From NCBI GenBank assembly GCA_016098155.1, contig JAAAJB010000052.1, positions 1 to 64,000 of the forward strand: DNA of 64,000 bases, written 5' to 3'. Origin of the DNA: Actinomortierella ambigua (Eukaryota; Mortierellomycota; Mortierellomycetes; Mortierellales; Mortierellaceae). Made by a program: the position numbers and the translations under genes. The notes under the pieces are model-generated. The model worked only from the letters and a program-made list of their open reading frames with translations, made no database searches and was not told where the DNA came from. Below, piece after piece: positions 54,368-64,000 of this stretch (its first letter is position 1; each line of letters begins with the position of its first letter).

Positions 54368-56318
54368 ATGACCATCCTCGACAACTACACAAAGCTGGAG
54401 AAGATTGGAGAAGGAACATACGGTGTCGTCTATAAAGCAACGTAGGTCATGGCGCATTGCCCCAACTAAATGAATGAACCCGCCAACGCAGTAAACACTA
54501 TGCAGTGGTGGCAAACAACGACAAAGCAACAGGTGTACTCAGTCCGACAACTCCATCCATACTCTCTTTATATATATATTTTTTACACACGACTACAATA
54601 GCGAAAGAAGCACTGGTCGGGTAGTGGCACTGAAAAAGATTCGTCTCGAGAACGAAGACGAAGGTATGTCAACGCGCTTTGGCTTTGTGGACACGTTGTT
54701 GCCATCAGTCACTAATGTCAAACAATAACACCAAAACACGTCTTGCTCCTCCAACCAATTGGTTCATTTCGGGAATGCAGGTGTTCCCAGCACAGCTATC
54801 CGTGAGATCTCGTTGCTCAAAGAGCTTAAGCATGGACATATTGTTCAGTACGTGAGAGTGCACACTCATTGTCTCGATGAAACCCAGAATCTAATGTTGT
54901 CTGCCCAGCCTTCCCTCCGTCCCCCTTTGCTCAAACAGACCAAAGGCCCATTTGCCTCTTGTTCTCCTTCTCTCTCCCTCTCTCCCTCTTTCTTCTCTCC
55001 TTTTTTTTTTTTTGGTATGGGTATTGTGTATTGTTGCTTACTTACACGTTTTACTTTTCATTTGCGCGTCCACTGTTCATCTTGCAGATTACTGGATATT
55101 CTCCACGATGAGAACAAGCTGTACCTAGTGTTTGAGTTCCTCGATCTAGATCTGAAGCGCTACATGGATAACTATAGCAATCAGGTCCTCAATGCCGCCG
55201 GCGCTGGCCAGTCTACCTCTTCCAATGCTGCCAACGGCAACAGCTCTAATGGTCAGGTAGCCAACGGTGGAAGCGGCACTTCCAACGGCACCAATGGTTC
55301 GGCCAACCAGCCTCCAGGGCTTCCTCTTACCTCTGTCAAGGTAAAACAAATGTGTTAGCTACACTTCGTGACTATTGATCACTTCTCTCACCTTACAGAA
55401 CAAAGACCCTACTTTTTTTTTTTTTCTCAACACTCACAACCCTCAATTTTTCTTCTTCCTCGTTTTTAGTCATACCTACACCAGTTGATCCGTGGCGTTG
55501 AATACTGCCATGCAAGACGTATTCTGCATCGTGATCTCAAGCCACAGAATCTTTTGATCGACAAGGATGCCAACCTCAAGCTTGCCGACTTTGGACTGGC
55601 CCGTGCGTTCGGCATCCCCCTGCGCACATATACACACGAGGTCGTGACGCTGTGGTATCGTGCACCTGAGATCTTGTTGGGCTCAAGGCACTATTCTACA
55701 GCCGTCGACATGTGGAGTGTTGGATGTATCTTTGCCGAGATGGTTCTCAAGAAGCCACTCTTTCCAGGTACATGGTTCCTTTCCTCGTCCTCGAATGAAA
55801 GCACCCTTTTGTTATTTTTTTTTCTAGGTGGGCCATCACCACTAAGCTAACAGCTTTCCTGATATATATATATCTTTCTCTCAATAGGTGACTCTGAGAT
55901 TGACGAAATTTTCAAGATTTTCAAGATCAAAGGAACACCGAACGACACGACATGGCCAGGCATTTCGGACCTCAAGGACTACAAATCAACGTTCCCACAG
56001 TGGCACCCACAACCCTGGGAGAAGATCGTCCCTATGCTTTGTCCTGATGGTCTGGATTTGTTGTCGCAGATGCTCGAATATGATCCCGTGAAGCGTATTT
56101 CTGCCAAGCGCGGTAAGCATACATGTTTTTTTTTTCTTTAGTGAAAGTCGGAAGCTAAGAGTGAGACCTATATATTTATTTAAAAAACTCGTTTGCTTTA
56201 CTGTCTCTATTGAATAGCGCTGCTGCATCCGTATTTCCATAGCATGACACGATCGACAGACCCACCGGCTCTTGCGGTTGCCCATCCGGCCAGCACCCGT
56301 GTGCAACCGGTGCAATAA
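54368..56318 (+). CDS. CDK1: CDK1/CDC28 cyclin-dependent kinase with a low-complexity insertion
   Basis: Seven exons, 54368-54441, 54602-54663, 54781-54847, 55088-55340, 55470-55767, 55888-56112 and 56218-56318, encode 359 residues. It is the main cell-cycle kinase partnered by cyclins. Motifs: glycine loop [11 protein letters not shown] with the inhibitory Thr/Tyr pair, catalytic lysine [23 protein letters not shown] cyclin helix, [19 protein letters not shown], activation-loop Thr in [17 protein letters not shown], and the [12 protein letters not shown] insert that binds CKS. Between KRYMDNY and [10 protein letters not shown], where other CDK1s have about 12 residues, there is an Asn/Gly/Ser-rich insertion of about 55 residues ([21 protein letters not shown]). 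It lies next to helix D. Confidence 0.95.
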
Positions 56319-56659
56319 GCTTATTTTTTGGACGACTACTCAATACCCTCCTCTCTTTTATTGCATTTTTTTTTTCACCCTCAAAGGAGACACTACATGC
56401 AAAGAGCAGCATGGTCTTTGGATGGTATTTAAGAAGCGATATGACAATGATGGACAAAGACAAACAAAAAAAAAAAAAAAGAAATAAATTGGAACAATGG
56501 GTACATTTTGCAACAATACTGAGAGTTGTAATTCACAAAGAACAAAAAGGCTGGGGAAGTTCTTTTTATTCGAGTTGTTTTTTTTCCTTTTCAAAAAGGG
56601 TGACATCTCTGTGAACACAAAGGTGCCGCCAAACCAAAAGAGCGAGAAAAAAAAGACGT
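56319..56659. other. Intergenic, convergent 3' flanks
   Basis: 341 bp between the CDK1 and uS17 stops. It has poly-T at about 56366-56375, a 14-A run at 56467-56480 and an AATAAA at about 56483. I see no gene. Confidence 0.4.
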
Positions 56660-57239
56660 TTAGAACTTGGCGAAGTTCTTGGCACCCTTGACGACCTTCT
56701 TCTGGACCTTGAGGACGTTGAAGCGGACGGTCTTGGACAGAGGGCGGCACTGGCCGACAGTGACGTTGTCACCCTGCTGGACACCAATGAAGCAGGGGGA
56801 GAGATGGGCAGCCAAGTTCTACATTGATTGAAGAAAAAAAAAGAAGTGTGTTAGAACAATGGGTTACTTTCGTATCCAGATATTGTGATTTGAACTCCTG
56901 TAATGAACTCCATATTTCCATTGATCTTTTTCCTTTCTTTACCTTGTGGCGCTTCTCGTAACGGTGGTACTTGGGGATGTAGTGGAGGTACTCACGGCGG
57001 ACGATGATGGTGCGCTTCATCTTGGTGGAGATGACCTCACCGGACAGGATACGGCCACGGATGGAGACATCACCGGTGAAGGGGCACTTCTTGTCGATGT
57101 AGTGACCCTCGATGGCCTCCTTGGGGGTCTTGAAACCAAGACCAACATCCTTGTACCAGCGCTGGTTCTTGGCGACCTTCTTGCCGGTGGCCTTGGCGTT
57201 CTGGAAGATGCCCTGCTGCTTCTGGAAAGCCTTCTCAAT
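56660..57239 (-). CDS. RPS11: Small-subunit ribosomal protein uS17 (RPS11), first exon not found
   Basis: Two exons, 56943-57239 and 56660-56818, encode 152 residues, nearly the whole protein: [74 protein letters not shown] and [31 protein letters not shown]. uS17 binds 18S rRNA in the 40S body. The acceptor before IEKAFQ is clear, and the frame is open there, but the short first exon (usually Met plus 3-6 codons) is not obvious upstream. No GTAAGT- or GTATGT-type donor in phase was found within 300 bp. The next 2 kb upstream is mobile-element-derived DNA. Confidence 0.9.
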
Positions 57240-58567
57240 CTGTGTTTCCCCATCGAAAAAAACAAGAAAAAAAAAGGCCAGGTTAACACAAAAACTCTTC
57301 TTTTCAGCCACTGTTGAAAGAATGGTGTGTGTAAAAAGTGTAAAAAGCATGAGGATCCCAAAGTTTGTTGTAGGTTGCTGCCCAGTTGTTCCCGTGGTTG
57401 GTTTTTGAGTCGATAGAAACGTGAGGCACCCCCCACGTCCTCCTCCCGCTTCGATATAGCTCTCCCTCTCCGATTCGCGGTGTTGATGAGCGTTCAGACA
57501 TTGTGGGTCCTTCTCCAGCTCCGACTCCCTTTGCCCTTGGCGCCAGGGACCAATACGCTTTCGTCAAAGTCCCATGAAGCCCAAACAATGCCCCAAAGTA
57601 TTGGCCGTATCGAGCTGGTTGAAAGAGGAAAGAGGCCAGGAAGGAGCTGCTCCCTGCCTCCAACTCAAACAGCGTTCAACGGTGAGGCACAAAGGGGCTT
57701 GGTCAGGTGTTGTGGGTGTCGAGGCCAGAGAGTTGAAGCACGCTGGATCGTTGTGGTGTTGGTGATAACATCGACTGGTAGCCTTCCTCTGGAGATACCC
57801 CTAGTTGGCGTTGATGGCGCTGCTTGAACGACTCGAGGTGTCGTGGAACGTCGGGTGGTGGTACTCTGAAGGCGCCGAGGTGTCGCAGTCGACGTCTGAT
57901 GAGAGACTGCCTCCAAGGCGTAAGGTTGATCAAAGTGACATCAACGATGCGTTCACCTCGACACCTTGAAAGACGACGAGCAGACACTCCTCGAGTTGCC
58001 ACAACGAGCGTTTGCCTTGTTGAATCATAACTCCAGCCTTGGCTGCAATCCTCCTAGAGGCCTACAAAGACAGCAATCGACCATGGAGCCGACATGGAAA
58101 TCCCAATGATTCAAAATGGATGACGGATGTTGAAAGCACCCATCATGAATCATTCATCCTTCCGTGATGGATGCCACACGCCCAGAGATTCTCCAGATGT
58201 ATAGAATCAGAGTTTCGCCATGACAAAACTCGACCATGGCCTTCCTCGCCTGGAAGACAAGCGCCCTTTTGATTCCTGATGTTGCTGGATCCTGAGTTGT
58301 TGACTGAATCCTGACCCTGGGATCCTCATGCAAAAAAGGGGGGTATAGCCAGAGAGGAGCCATCGCAACGATCTCCCCCTCCTCTCTAGGCTGATGGTCA
58401 GGTAGTCTGGATCCCCCCAACGGACCTGTTCCATGGTGTAAGGATTAAACTGGGTGAAAAAGGAGGAACATTGGCTTCCAGTGCACCGTATTTTTAACGA
58501 CTTGACCGCAAAAAAATCTTCCGCCCCGCAAGCCACTCCATCGTTCGCCTCAATCCATCCATCCGAC
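57240..58567. other. Degenerate intergenic DNA upstream of uS17
   Basis: It must hold the missing first exon and promoter of the uS17 gene. One weak first-exon candidate is ATG GAA CAG on the minus strand near 58434 with a GTCCGT donor. Otherwise there are only short frames without family resemblance, which fits decayed repeats next to the Fanzor relic. Confidence 0.35.
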
Positions 58568-59192
58568 TCAGGCGCACTTCGGTCACATGATCGAAACCTA
58601 CCGGTTTCTGCTTGTCTCGCACGACTGACAGCTGGCACCTGGGATATCAGCTTTTGCTTCTTGCTGCGTCTGTTGTCCTCTGAGGCACCCTCATTGCGAT
58701 CCCTCTTGCGGCCTCGCTTCCATGGGAAGCGACCATGTTCGTCAACAGGCTGGTGATAGGCTGATCGTACCCACCTCTCCTAGTGACCACATATCACGTT
58801 GCAAAGATTGTGTCCTGCCACCACATCGTAACTCATAATCCTTTGGCAGGTGTCACAATATAAGCGGCGGAAGCCCTGTGACAAAGCCTGTGTAGCAGGG
58901 ACACTTCTCGCACTTCTTGAACGAGTAGTCCTCGTTCACCCGGCAAAGTATGACTGAAGGGAGCCATTCTAGCGACAACAGTCCGCCTCTGCTTGAGAGC
59001 TTGGCGAGTCCCGATCCCGATGATCACCTTGTTGCCCTCATCACTCTTGGCCCTGGTCGACCCGCCGATCATCCGTAACAAACTGTCTGCCATGTGCCTG
59101 AACTCAAACATCCTTACCCTTTTTGCATCCCACTTGTGCTTCTTGAAACGATGGCCACCAATGCGAGCTTTGCTCTGGAGAATGATGGGGGT
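58568..59192 (-). pseudogene. Relic of a Fanzor (eukaryotic TnpB-like) RNA-guided nuclease gene, C-terminal half
   Basis: Read 3' on the minus strand, the DNA encodes KHKWDAKRVRMFEFRHMADS then LLRMIGGS and VIIGIG near 59020. A zinc-ribbon half (VNEDYSFKKCEKC, from 58939) and, after a one-base frameshift near 58870-58875, RRLYCDTC follow. Then comes DVVAGHNLCN, ending in an in-frame stop at 58780. A basic tail resumes after it (GRKRDRNEG, SKKQKLISQVPAVSR). VNE-Y-S-KKC-x2-C ... RR-x-YC-x2-C ... D-x-x-A-x-HN is the RuvC-II Glu, zinc ribbon and RuvC-III Asp pattern of fungal Fanzor proteins. The usual HRD before RuvC-III is SYD here. The middle of the RuvC region is out of frame, so the copy is dead. 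Confidence 0.72.
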
Positions 59193-59449
59193 GTTCTAAA
59201 GGTGCAGAGGCGGTGCTTGGCGGCCTTGGTCACGAAATTGAAGCCATAGATCAGGAATACCAAAGGCGTATACTGGGTGGTTAAGCGAGGGATAGTAGCA
59301 GTGGGATATCAAAGACGCTTTGGGCAGAAAGGATTTTGGGACAATCATGTTTATATATACGTGGAGTTGTGGAAGGCCTTTCGAGTTGAAAGGTTGTGTG
59401 GAGAGGTCTTTACTCAAATTGGAAATGAGGCCTCAAAGTCGCTGCAATT

Positions 59450-62400
59450 CTATGGCAGCTGTTCAGAGAGGGCCCCAAACGAGGCTTCGGCCATGAAACA
59501 TAGGCAGTTGCGCAGGTTGTTCACAAAGCCAGTATCATTGTCTACCAGCTGGACCAGATCAATCGTATGCAGCTGTTCTTTGATGGCAATAAATCTCAGG
59601 TTCAGAGTCTGACATGTGAGTGGGTATAATGGGCTATCATGTCGATAATGAACAACAAATATTGGTCAGTCTCCTTGACGAATATACCTTACAACAGGCG
59701 CAGCACAACGATAAAGAAAATGTTAAAAAAACAAAAAACAAAAAAAAAAAGCACCATACCTTAGGCGCACGTTGTTCTCAAGACAGATAATATCGGCCTC
59801 GCTCGTCTCATTGTCGACATGGCGGCGCAGGAGCTCCATCTCCTCCATGTAAGGGTCAATGGGGACACTCTTCACTACGGCCTGTTCGCCGCTGGGCAAG
59901 GGTGGGAGGACCTTGGATCCTTGGCTCGGGTCACCACCCTTGGCCCGTTTCCGGTTCGGGACGACGATGGTAAACCGCCGGATATGGCGCGAACGGTTGA
60001 CAATAAAGACCTCCAAGTTGAAGATTTTGCCCACAACCACACGACTCGTCACTGCAAACGTGACCACAATACCATCACCTCCATCATGATCGGCCCGGTT
60101 CACACCCGCGACACCTGCCAGTCGATTGAGCGCTGCATTAGCCATGTCCAGCCCAAGGCCTGTCGTGCCAGGACCATACATGTTGTTGCTATTCGGTCCC
60201 ATGCCTCCTGGCCCGATACCGACGCCTGCAAGACCGCCAGTGCTTCCTCCATGCCGACTTCCTGGTCCTCCTGGCCCACCACCACCACCACCACCAGCTG
60301 CACCACTCTGTGATAACTCTTCTTCATAGCTGTCGTTCTCACTCTCAGCAATGACCGAGCCCATGATGGGCGATCGAACTCCGGGTGCGGCGGGCGATCG
60401 ACTGCCAGAGCTCTCTTGAACGGCAGCCAACCCACCCCATCCTCCCGGGCGACGACCGCCGCCACCGCTGCCTGTGTTTCCTGTTGGTCCAGCTCCGGTA
60501 CCACCTCCTAATCCTGTTCCACTACCACTGCCACCTCCACCACGCTGCGAGGCTCCATCCGAGGTGACCGACGCAGCATAGGACGAGCGCCTGGTACGGG
60601 ATTCTGTCATCGAGCTGGTAGTATTGTTGGGACGGTTGGCTAGTGCTGGAGGACTACTGACATTCGAGACACGGCGCGCAAGGCTCGTAGACCGATTGAG
60701 ACCGCTGCTGTTGGGCTGCGGGCTCGAGGGTAAGGAGGGGCTCCGCTGGTGTCCTGGAGGACGATGAAGGGGGTGATGAGGGTGTGGTGACGATTGGTAT
60801 TGCTGTTGCTGCTGCTGTTGTTGTTGTTGTTGTTGGTGATGAGGCAAAAGTCGTTGCTGAGGCTGATTGGCCGCTGCTGCTGCCGCTACTGCCGCTGCTG
60901 CCAGAGCGCTATCACGCTTGGTCATATCTGACACGTCCAAGAAACAGTTCCAGCGCGAGTGGATGAGCTGACCTTTGACGCCGTCGACTTCGGGTGTTCC
61001 TTGGAGGGCAATGGTGACTTGGCGTTGAAACTCTTGAGCGTGGGGTGGCGCTGCGTAGGCTCCAAGATGATGATCGCCAGAGAGTCGTGGGTGTTGGTGC
61101 GCAACAGGGGGAGGCTGTAGCATGTTAGTGGCACTGCCGTTATTACTACCGCCACCGTCTTGATCGTCATTCCACTCCGAGTTTTCGAGCAACGAGATGG
61201 AGTAAAGGAACGTGACATGATCCACTGAGCTGAGCATGAGTGGTAGTTGGGTCAGTCCTGCAGCGTCCAGCGGGTTCACGACGGCATTTGTGACATCCAC
61301 GTCCAACTGTAGAATATTAAACTTGCCACCGTGTTCGGAGTTGTTCTCGACCTCGATCGACATCATGAGTGGGTTTTCAACAGGGGAGACGCGCGTGGTC
61401 CGCATCCGGATGTTCATAGCGGAGCGGATGGCAATGGTCCTGCGAGCGCTGCGCCGTAGGACAGGGATATTGGAGGATGGTGGCGGCACCCGCGCACGAG
61501 GGGTGTCAGGTCGGTAGTGGTGGCGAGGCACCGACAAGGAAACGTAGGTTGGATCGTCCGACAGCCCTTCCAGCAAGTTGACCATACTGTAACTATCCAT
61601 GTTGTACTCCTGGTCGTCAACGGCAACCACGGTCGGTGCTGCATGTTCGGTAGGGCGTAGAAGGACGTGGGCACTCAGCATCAACATGGTATTGGTGCTT
61701 TTGGTACGAACAAAAGCTATTGGATTTTCATGCCGAGACGAGAGGAGCGTTAGCGAGCCAAAGATAGGGGGCTGTTATCAACGGTCCATGTCCAAAGAGC
61801 CAAAATTACATACAAATAGGGACGGCAAAAGGCACGATGGCGGTCCAGAGGCCGTTAATGGTTGCAATCTTCATCTCCCTTCCTTTCTCCGCAGGATTGT
61901 AGGTATATGTGTAAACGATGGTTGCCTCCGATCGTCCATGCTCAAAGTACTGAGGGCCAGGTCGCGGAGCGGTCATGCTGGGGTTGGGTGACTGACCTCC
62001 CATGGACATTCGCTTCTCGGCGACGCTCATGGGCCGGCCACTGGCCGTCTTTTGCATAGGCGGTGTCGAAGTATTGACGAGCGAGAGTGGGTCGACAAAT
62101 GCCGCCTCCACTTGGATGTCAAGTGCCTTGAAGAACTCGTGCACCTGGCGCGCGGTCTCTTCATGCAGTGTTGAAAGGTCATCCGGCAGCGAGATTTGCA
62201 GGTAGAACAACACCGTCTCATCTGGATGAGTCGTTGTGAGTAGACAAATGGAGATTAGATGTAGCTCATTAAAGAGAAGAGAAAAAAAAAGGTCGCGCTT
62301 GCATGGCGTTCACTGGGAGTCACTTGCCATAGAAGACGTGGGTCCGCGCCTTGGCGTTCAAAACAACCTGGTAGTCATCTTCCAGAGACTCGATGTTAGC

Positions 62401-62457
62401 ATTGGGGATGCGGATCTCCCAATGCGAGTCGTTGAACAGGGTTTCAAGCGACTTCAT
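59450..62457 (-). CDS. TRS65: TRS65-like TRAPPII complex subunit
   Basis: Four exons, 62328-62457, 61814-62221, 59760-61716 and 59450-59633, join in phase to 892 residues. The first intron uses a GC donor (GCAAGT). TRS65 belongs to the fungal TRAPPII complex that activates Ypt31/32 (Rab11) at the late Golgi. The N terminus has ARTHVFYDETVLFYLQISLP. The C-terminal Ig-like domain reads VVGKIFNLEVFIVNRSRHIR, RFTIVVPNRKR, ADIICLENNVRLSPLYPLTC and NLRFIAIKEQLHTIDLVQLVD, the conserved end of the family. The centre is low complexity: polyGln (60800-60835), polyAla and Gly-rich stretches, which make it longer than yeast Trs65 (560). Confidence 0.82.
60803..60837. repeat. Trinucleotide repeat encoding polyglutamine in TRS65-like gene
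   Basis: TTGCTG/TTG units on the + strand read as a run of 12 Gln on the minus strand. It follows a His-rich segment. Confidence 0.8.
62222..62327 (-). other. GC-AG intron of the TRS65-like gene
   Basis: The exon ends TTCTATG and the intron starts GCAAGTGA, a classic GC donor with otherwise perfect U1 complementarity. It ends CATCCAG. Joining gives FYDETVLFY in frame, whereas no GT donor nearby keeps the frame. Confidence 0.8.
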
Positions 62458-62754
62458 CAGATGAACAGTATGTAGAAGAAGCGGAGCGACAGGTAGGAGA
62501 AGAATGATGAGAGTGTATAGGACTGCAATGATGGGGTAAGTCAGGGCCCCTCTCTTGGGGGTGGTGCTGGTGCACCAAGGACAGTCACCTTGACCTTGAT
62601 CAACTCGCATCCACCTTCCTTTCTTCCTTCCTTCCCTCTCCACCTTCCCATTCCTCATTGTCGCTCGCTGTCTCTCTTCGTCTTCCCTCACTCTCTCCTC
62701 CCTTTGCCCTTCCCATTCGGAGCCATTAGCTCATTTGTCTCTATTCCCAGCATC

Positions 62755-63603
62755 ATGCCTTCACCTTCGCTAGCCACTGTATGTTCTTTTGGGGCAAAGG
62801 GCGTTTCTCGGCCGTTCGCTTGCTCGGCGCTCGTATACGGCGAGGCAAGGAGGATGTGTCGTTGGCTCAAGCAAGAGTTGCCTTCCCCTCCCCTCCCTCG
62901 TTGGATCGACCATTGACCCTCTCTATTTTTTAACCGGTTCTTATCACACCTCTGTCCTCTGGTTTGCTGTGAATAGTCTGGACTCTCTACGATCCGCCAG
63001 CAGAGCAGGAGCATCCGCCAAGCTCTGGCCTGCCTGCCCTCTCGCGAGTGGCGGCAGCACTGTGGCCGGGAAACAAGGACAGCGGGCTATAGCACGACGC
63101 TGACATTGCAGAACTCGTCACTATCATCGGCGTCCTCGGAGCCACCAGCATCGGGCTCAACATCTCGTGGTCGGGTGCTGATTCCGGCGTCGTCCACTTT
63201 GGCATACCTGCCACAGTGCGATCAGAGACGATGGAACCACGTGGAGGCGTACTCGCAGGCTTCGTCCCCCATGCCTCCCCCTCTTCTTCCCCTTCACCCA
63301 GTATCCTCCTCTTCAGCAGCATCTTCGTCATCTCCACCCATGCCGCCACCACAGCAGTTTTCACCTTCGCCCTCACCAAGCTTCGGTCGTCCCCGTTCAC
63401 GTTTGTATTTGAAAAACTTTTCAATTCCGCCGGACATGTCAAAGCTCCCTCCAGAGTTTGGCAAGAACCAGCATATGGATATTGACGCTGAGGTCTGGGA
63501 ACGCTTGAAGGGCGTGGTCGACACGTTCCATCACAAGGCTCCGATCCGTTACGCATTTGCATATGGCAGTGGCGTGTTTTCGCAGAAGGGCTATGACGGC
63601 CAG
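62755..63603 (+). CDS. TAM41: TAM41-like mitochondrial CDP-diacylglycerol synthase, 5' part
   Basis: Exon 1 (62755-62778) encodes MPSPSLAT and joins in phase to exon 2 (62977-63603). Exon 2 ends at a GTAAGT donor, and the remaining exons lie beyond the right edge, so about 217 residues are visible. TAM41 makes CDP-diacylglycerol for cardiolipin on the matrix side of the inner membrane. The leader is Arg/Ser/Gln-rich with few acids (STIRQQSRSIRQALACLPSR), a credible mitochondrial presequence. A Ser/Pro-rich linker follows, then the nucleotidyltransferase start APIRYAFAYGSGVFSQKGYD, whose GSG is the family motif. It is divergent from TRS65, 297 bp apart. Confidence 0.87.
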
Positions 63604-63685
63604 GTAAGTTTTTGATCCGCACTAGTGGGAGGGGATCGACTCTTTTTTAAGTTGGTTTTCACGAAGAGGGGCTTGTGTATGTTGC

Positions 63686-63687
<2 letters not shown>

Positions 63688-63722
<35 letters not shown>
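63688..63722. repeat. (GA)n microsatellite
   Basis: About 17 uninterrupted GA units inside the TAM41 intron. Confidence 0.95.
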
Positions 63723-63727
<5 letters not shown>

Positions 63728-63953
63728 GAAGAATGGAGTGTGTGTGTGACAGCAAGGTGAAGGTGAAGGCAAGGAGTCAAAAAGAAACGAAAATGCCTCA
63801 GTAATCATGTTTGCATGGAGAGTGGGACAATATTTACCCCACACAAAAATCAGCAAGGTTCAATAATGAAAGTGGAAATCCAGAGCTCCAAGCCTTATTA
63901 TAGGAAGTAAAGTACTCAGGTATCTGATATGCTGGGGAGAGTGGGAGAGGAAA

Positions 63954-63974
63954 GGTGAGAGGTGAGAGGTGAGA
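63954..63974. repeat. Short tandem repeat, unit GGTGAGA
   Basis: Three perfect 7-base units follow a GA-rich stretch at the right edge. Confidence 0.9.
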
Positions 63975-64000
63975 GGAGAGTAGGAAGGGATTGGGAGTAC

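Larger units (their letters stand above)
63604..64000. other. Intron of the TAM41-like gene (runs to the edge)
   Basis: It starts with GTAAGTTT. No acceptor followed by recognisable TAM41 sequence was found before base 64000. It contains a (GA)n tract and a short minisatellite and is longer than the other introns here. Confidence 0.6.

Noticed and set aside
57304..57663. 119-residue frame (MEAGSSSFLASF...) as an upstream uS17 exon
   Set aside because: It reads through to a stop before the uS17 acceptor and has no donor in phase; it does not resemble a ribosomal leader.
1..64000. CRISPR arrays, bacterial operons or prophage
   Set aside because: No spaced direct-repeat array, no Shine-Dalgarno-led gene strings; introns throughout show a eukaryotic nuclear genome.

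Overview
The window is nuclear DNA of a filamentous fungus. Nearly all genes carry short GT-AG introns (about 50-300 bp, donors GTAAGT/GTATGT, acceptors TAG or CAG after pyrimidine runs). Promoters are CT-rich, genes are dense on both strands and the proteins are eukaryotic housekeeping families. Gene structure, the polyQ/His/Gly-rich insertions and a fused chorismate mutase-prephenate dehydratase suggest an early-diverging fungus (Mucoromycota/Mortierellomycota-like). That placement is inference; no marker here fixes the species. Exon limits were read by hand from splice signals, phase and protein continuity.

Layout. 0-3 kb: an edge ORF with a TATA box and GGCAACC palindromes (probably mobile-element DNA), two related His/Arg-rich small-protein genes and a 107-residue protein. 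3.3-11.6 kb: RBM25-like splicing factor, divergent GET1, and a type II membrane glycosyltransferase-like protein. 13-21.5 kb: a carotenoid oxygenase divergent from DAHP synthase, then a mitochondrial carrier divergent from a ZZ-zinc-finger protein. 21.6-22.6 kb: a 420-bp inverted repeat with a tRNA-Ser(AGA) in each arm. 22.9-32 kb: a Nup155/Nup170 nucleoporin divergent from VPS16, whose last exon is interrupted by an 11-N assembly gap. 32-40.3 kb: an unknown protein, a Pex20-like peroxisomal import factor, a RING-CH membrane E3 and RPF1. 40.7-51 kb: SMC1, a BRAP2/ETP1-type E3 and the bifunctional P-protein. 51.2-57.3 kb: PE N-methyltransferase, COX17, a PSTAIRE CDK1 and ribosomal protein uS17. 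57.3-59.4 kb: a degenerate zone with a relic of a Fanzor (eukaryotic TnpB-like) nuclease gene; a second relic of its C-terminal tail lies at 48.2 kb. 59.4-64 kb: a TRS65-like TRAPPII subunit divergent from TAM41, which runs off the right edge.

Themes. Two aromatic amino acid enzymes lie in the window (DAHP synthase at the shikimate entry, P-protein in the phenylalanine branch). Several genes serve membrane traffic and organelle biogenesis (GET1, VPS16, TRS65, Pex20-like, COX17, TAM41). Many neighbours are head-to-head pairs sharing 0.3-0.9 kb promoters. There is no operon-like or defence-island organisation; the Fanzor relics and the tRNA inverted repeat are the least ordinary DNA.
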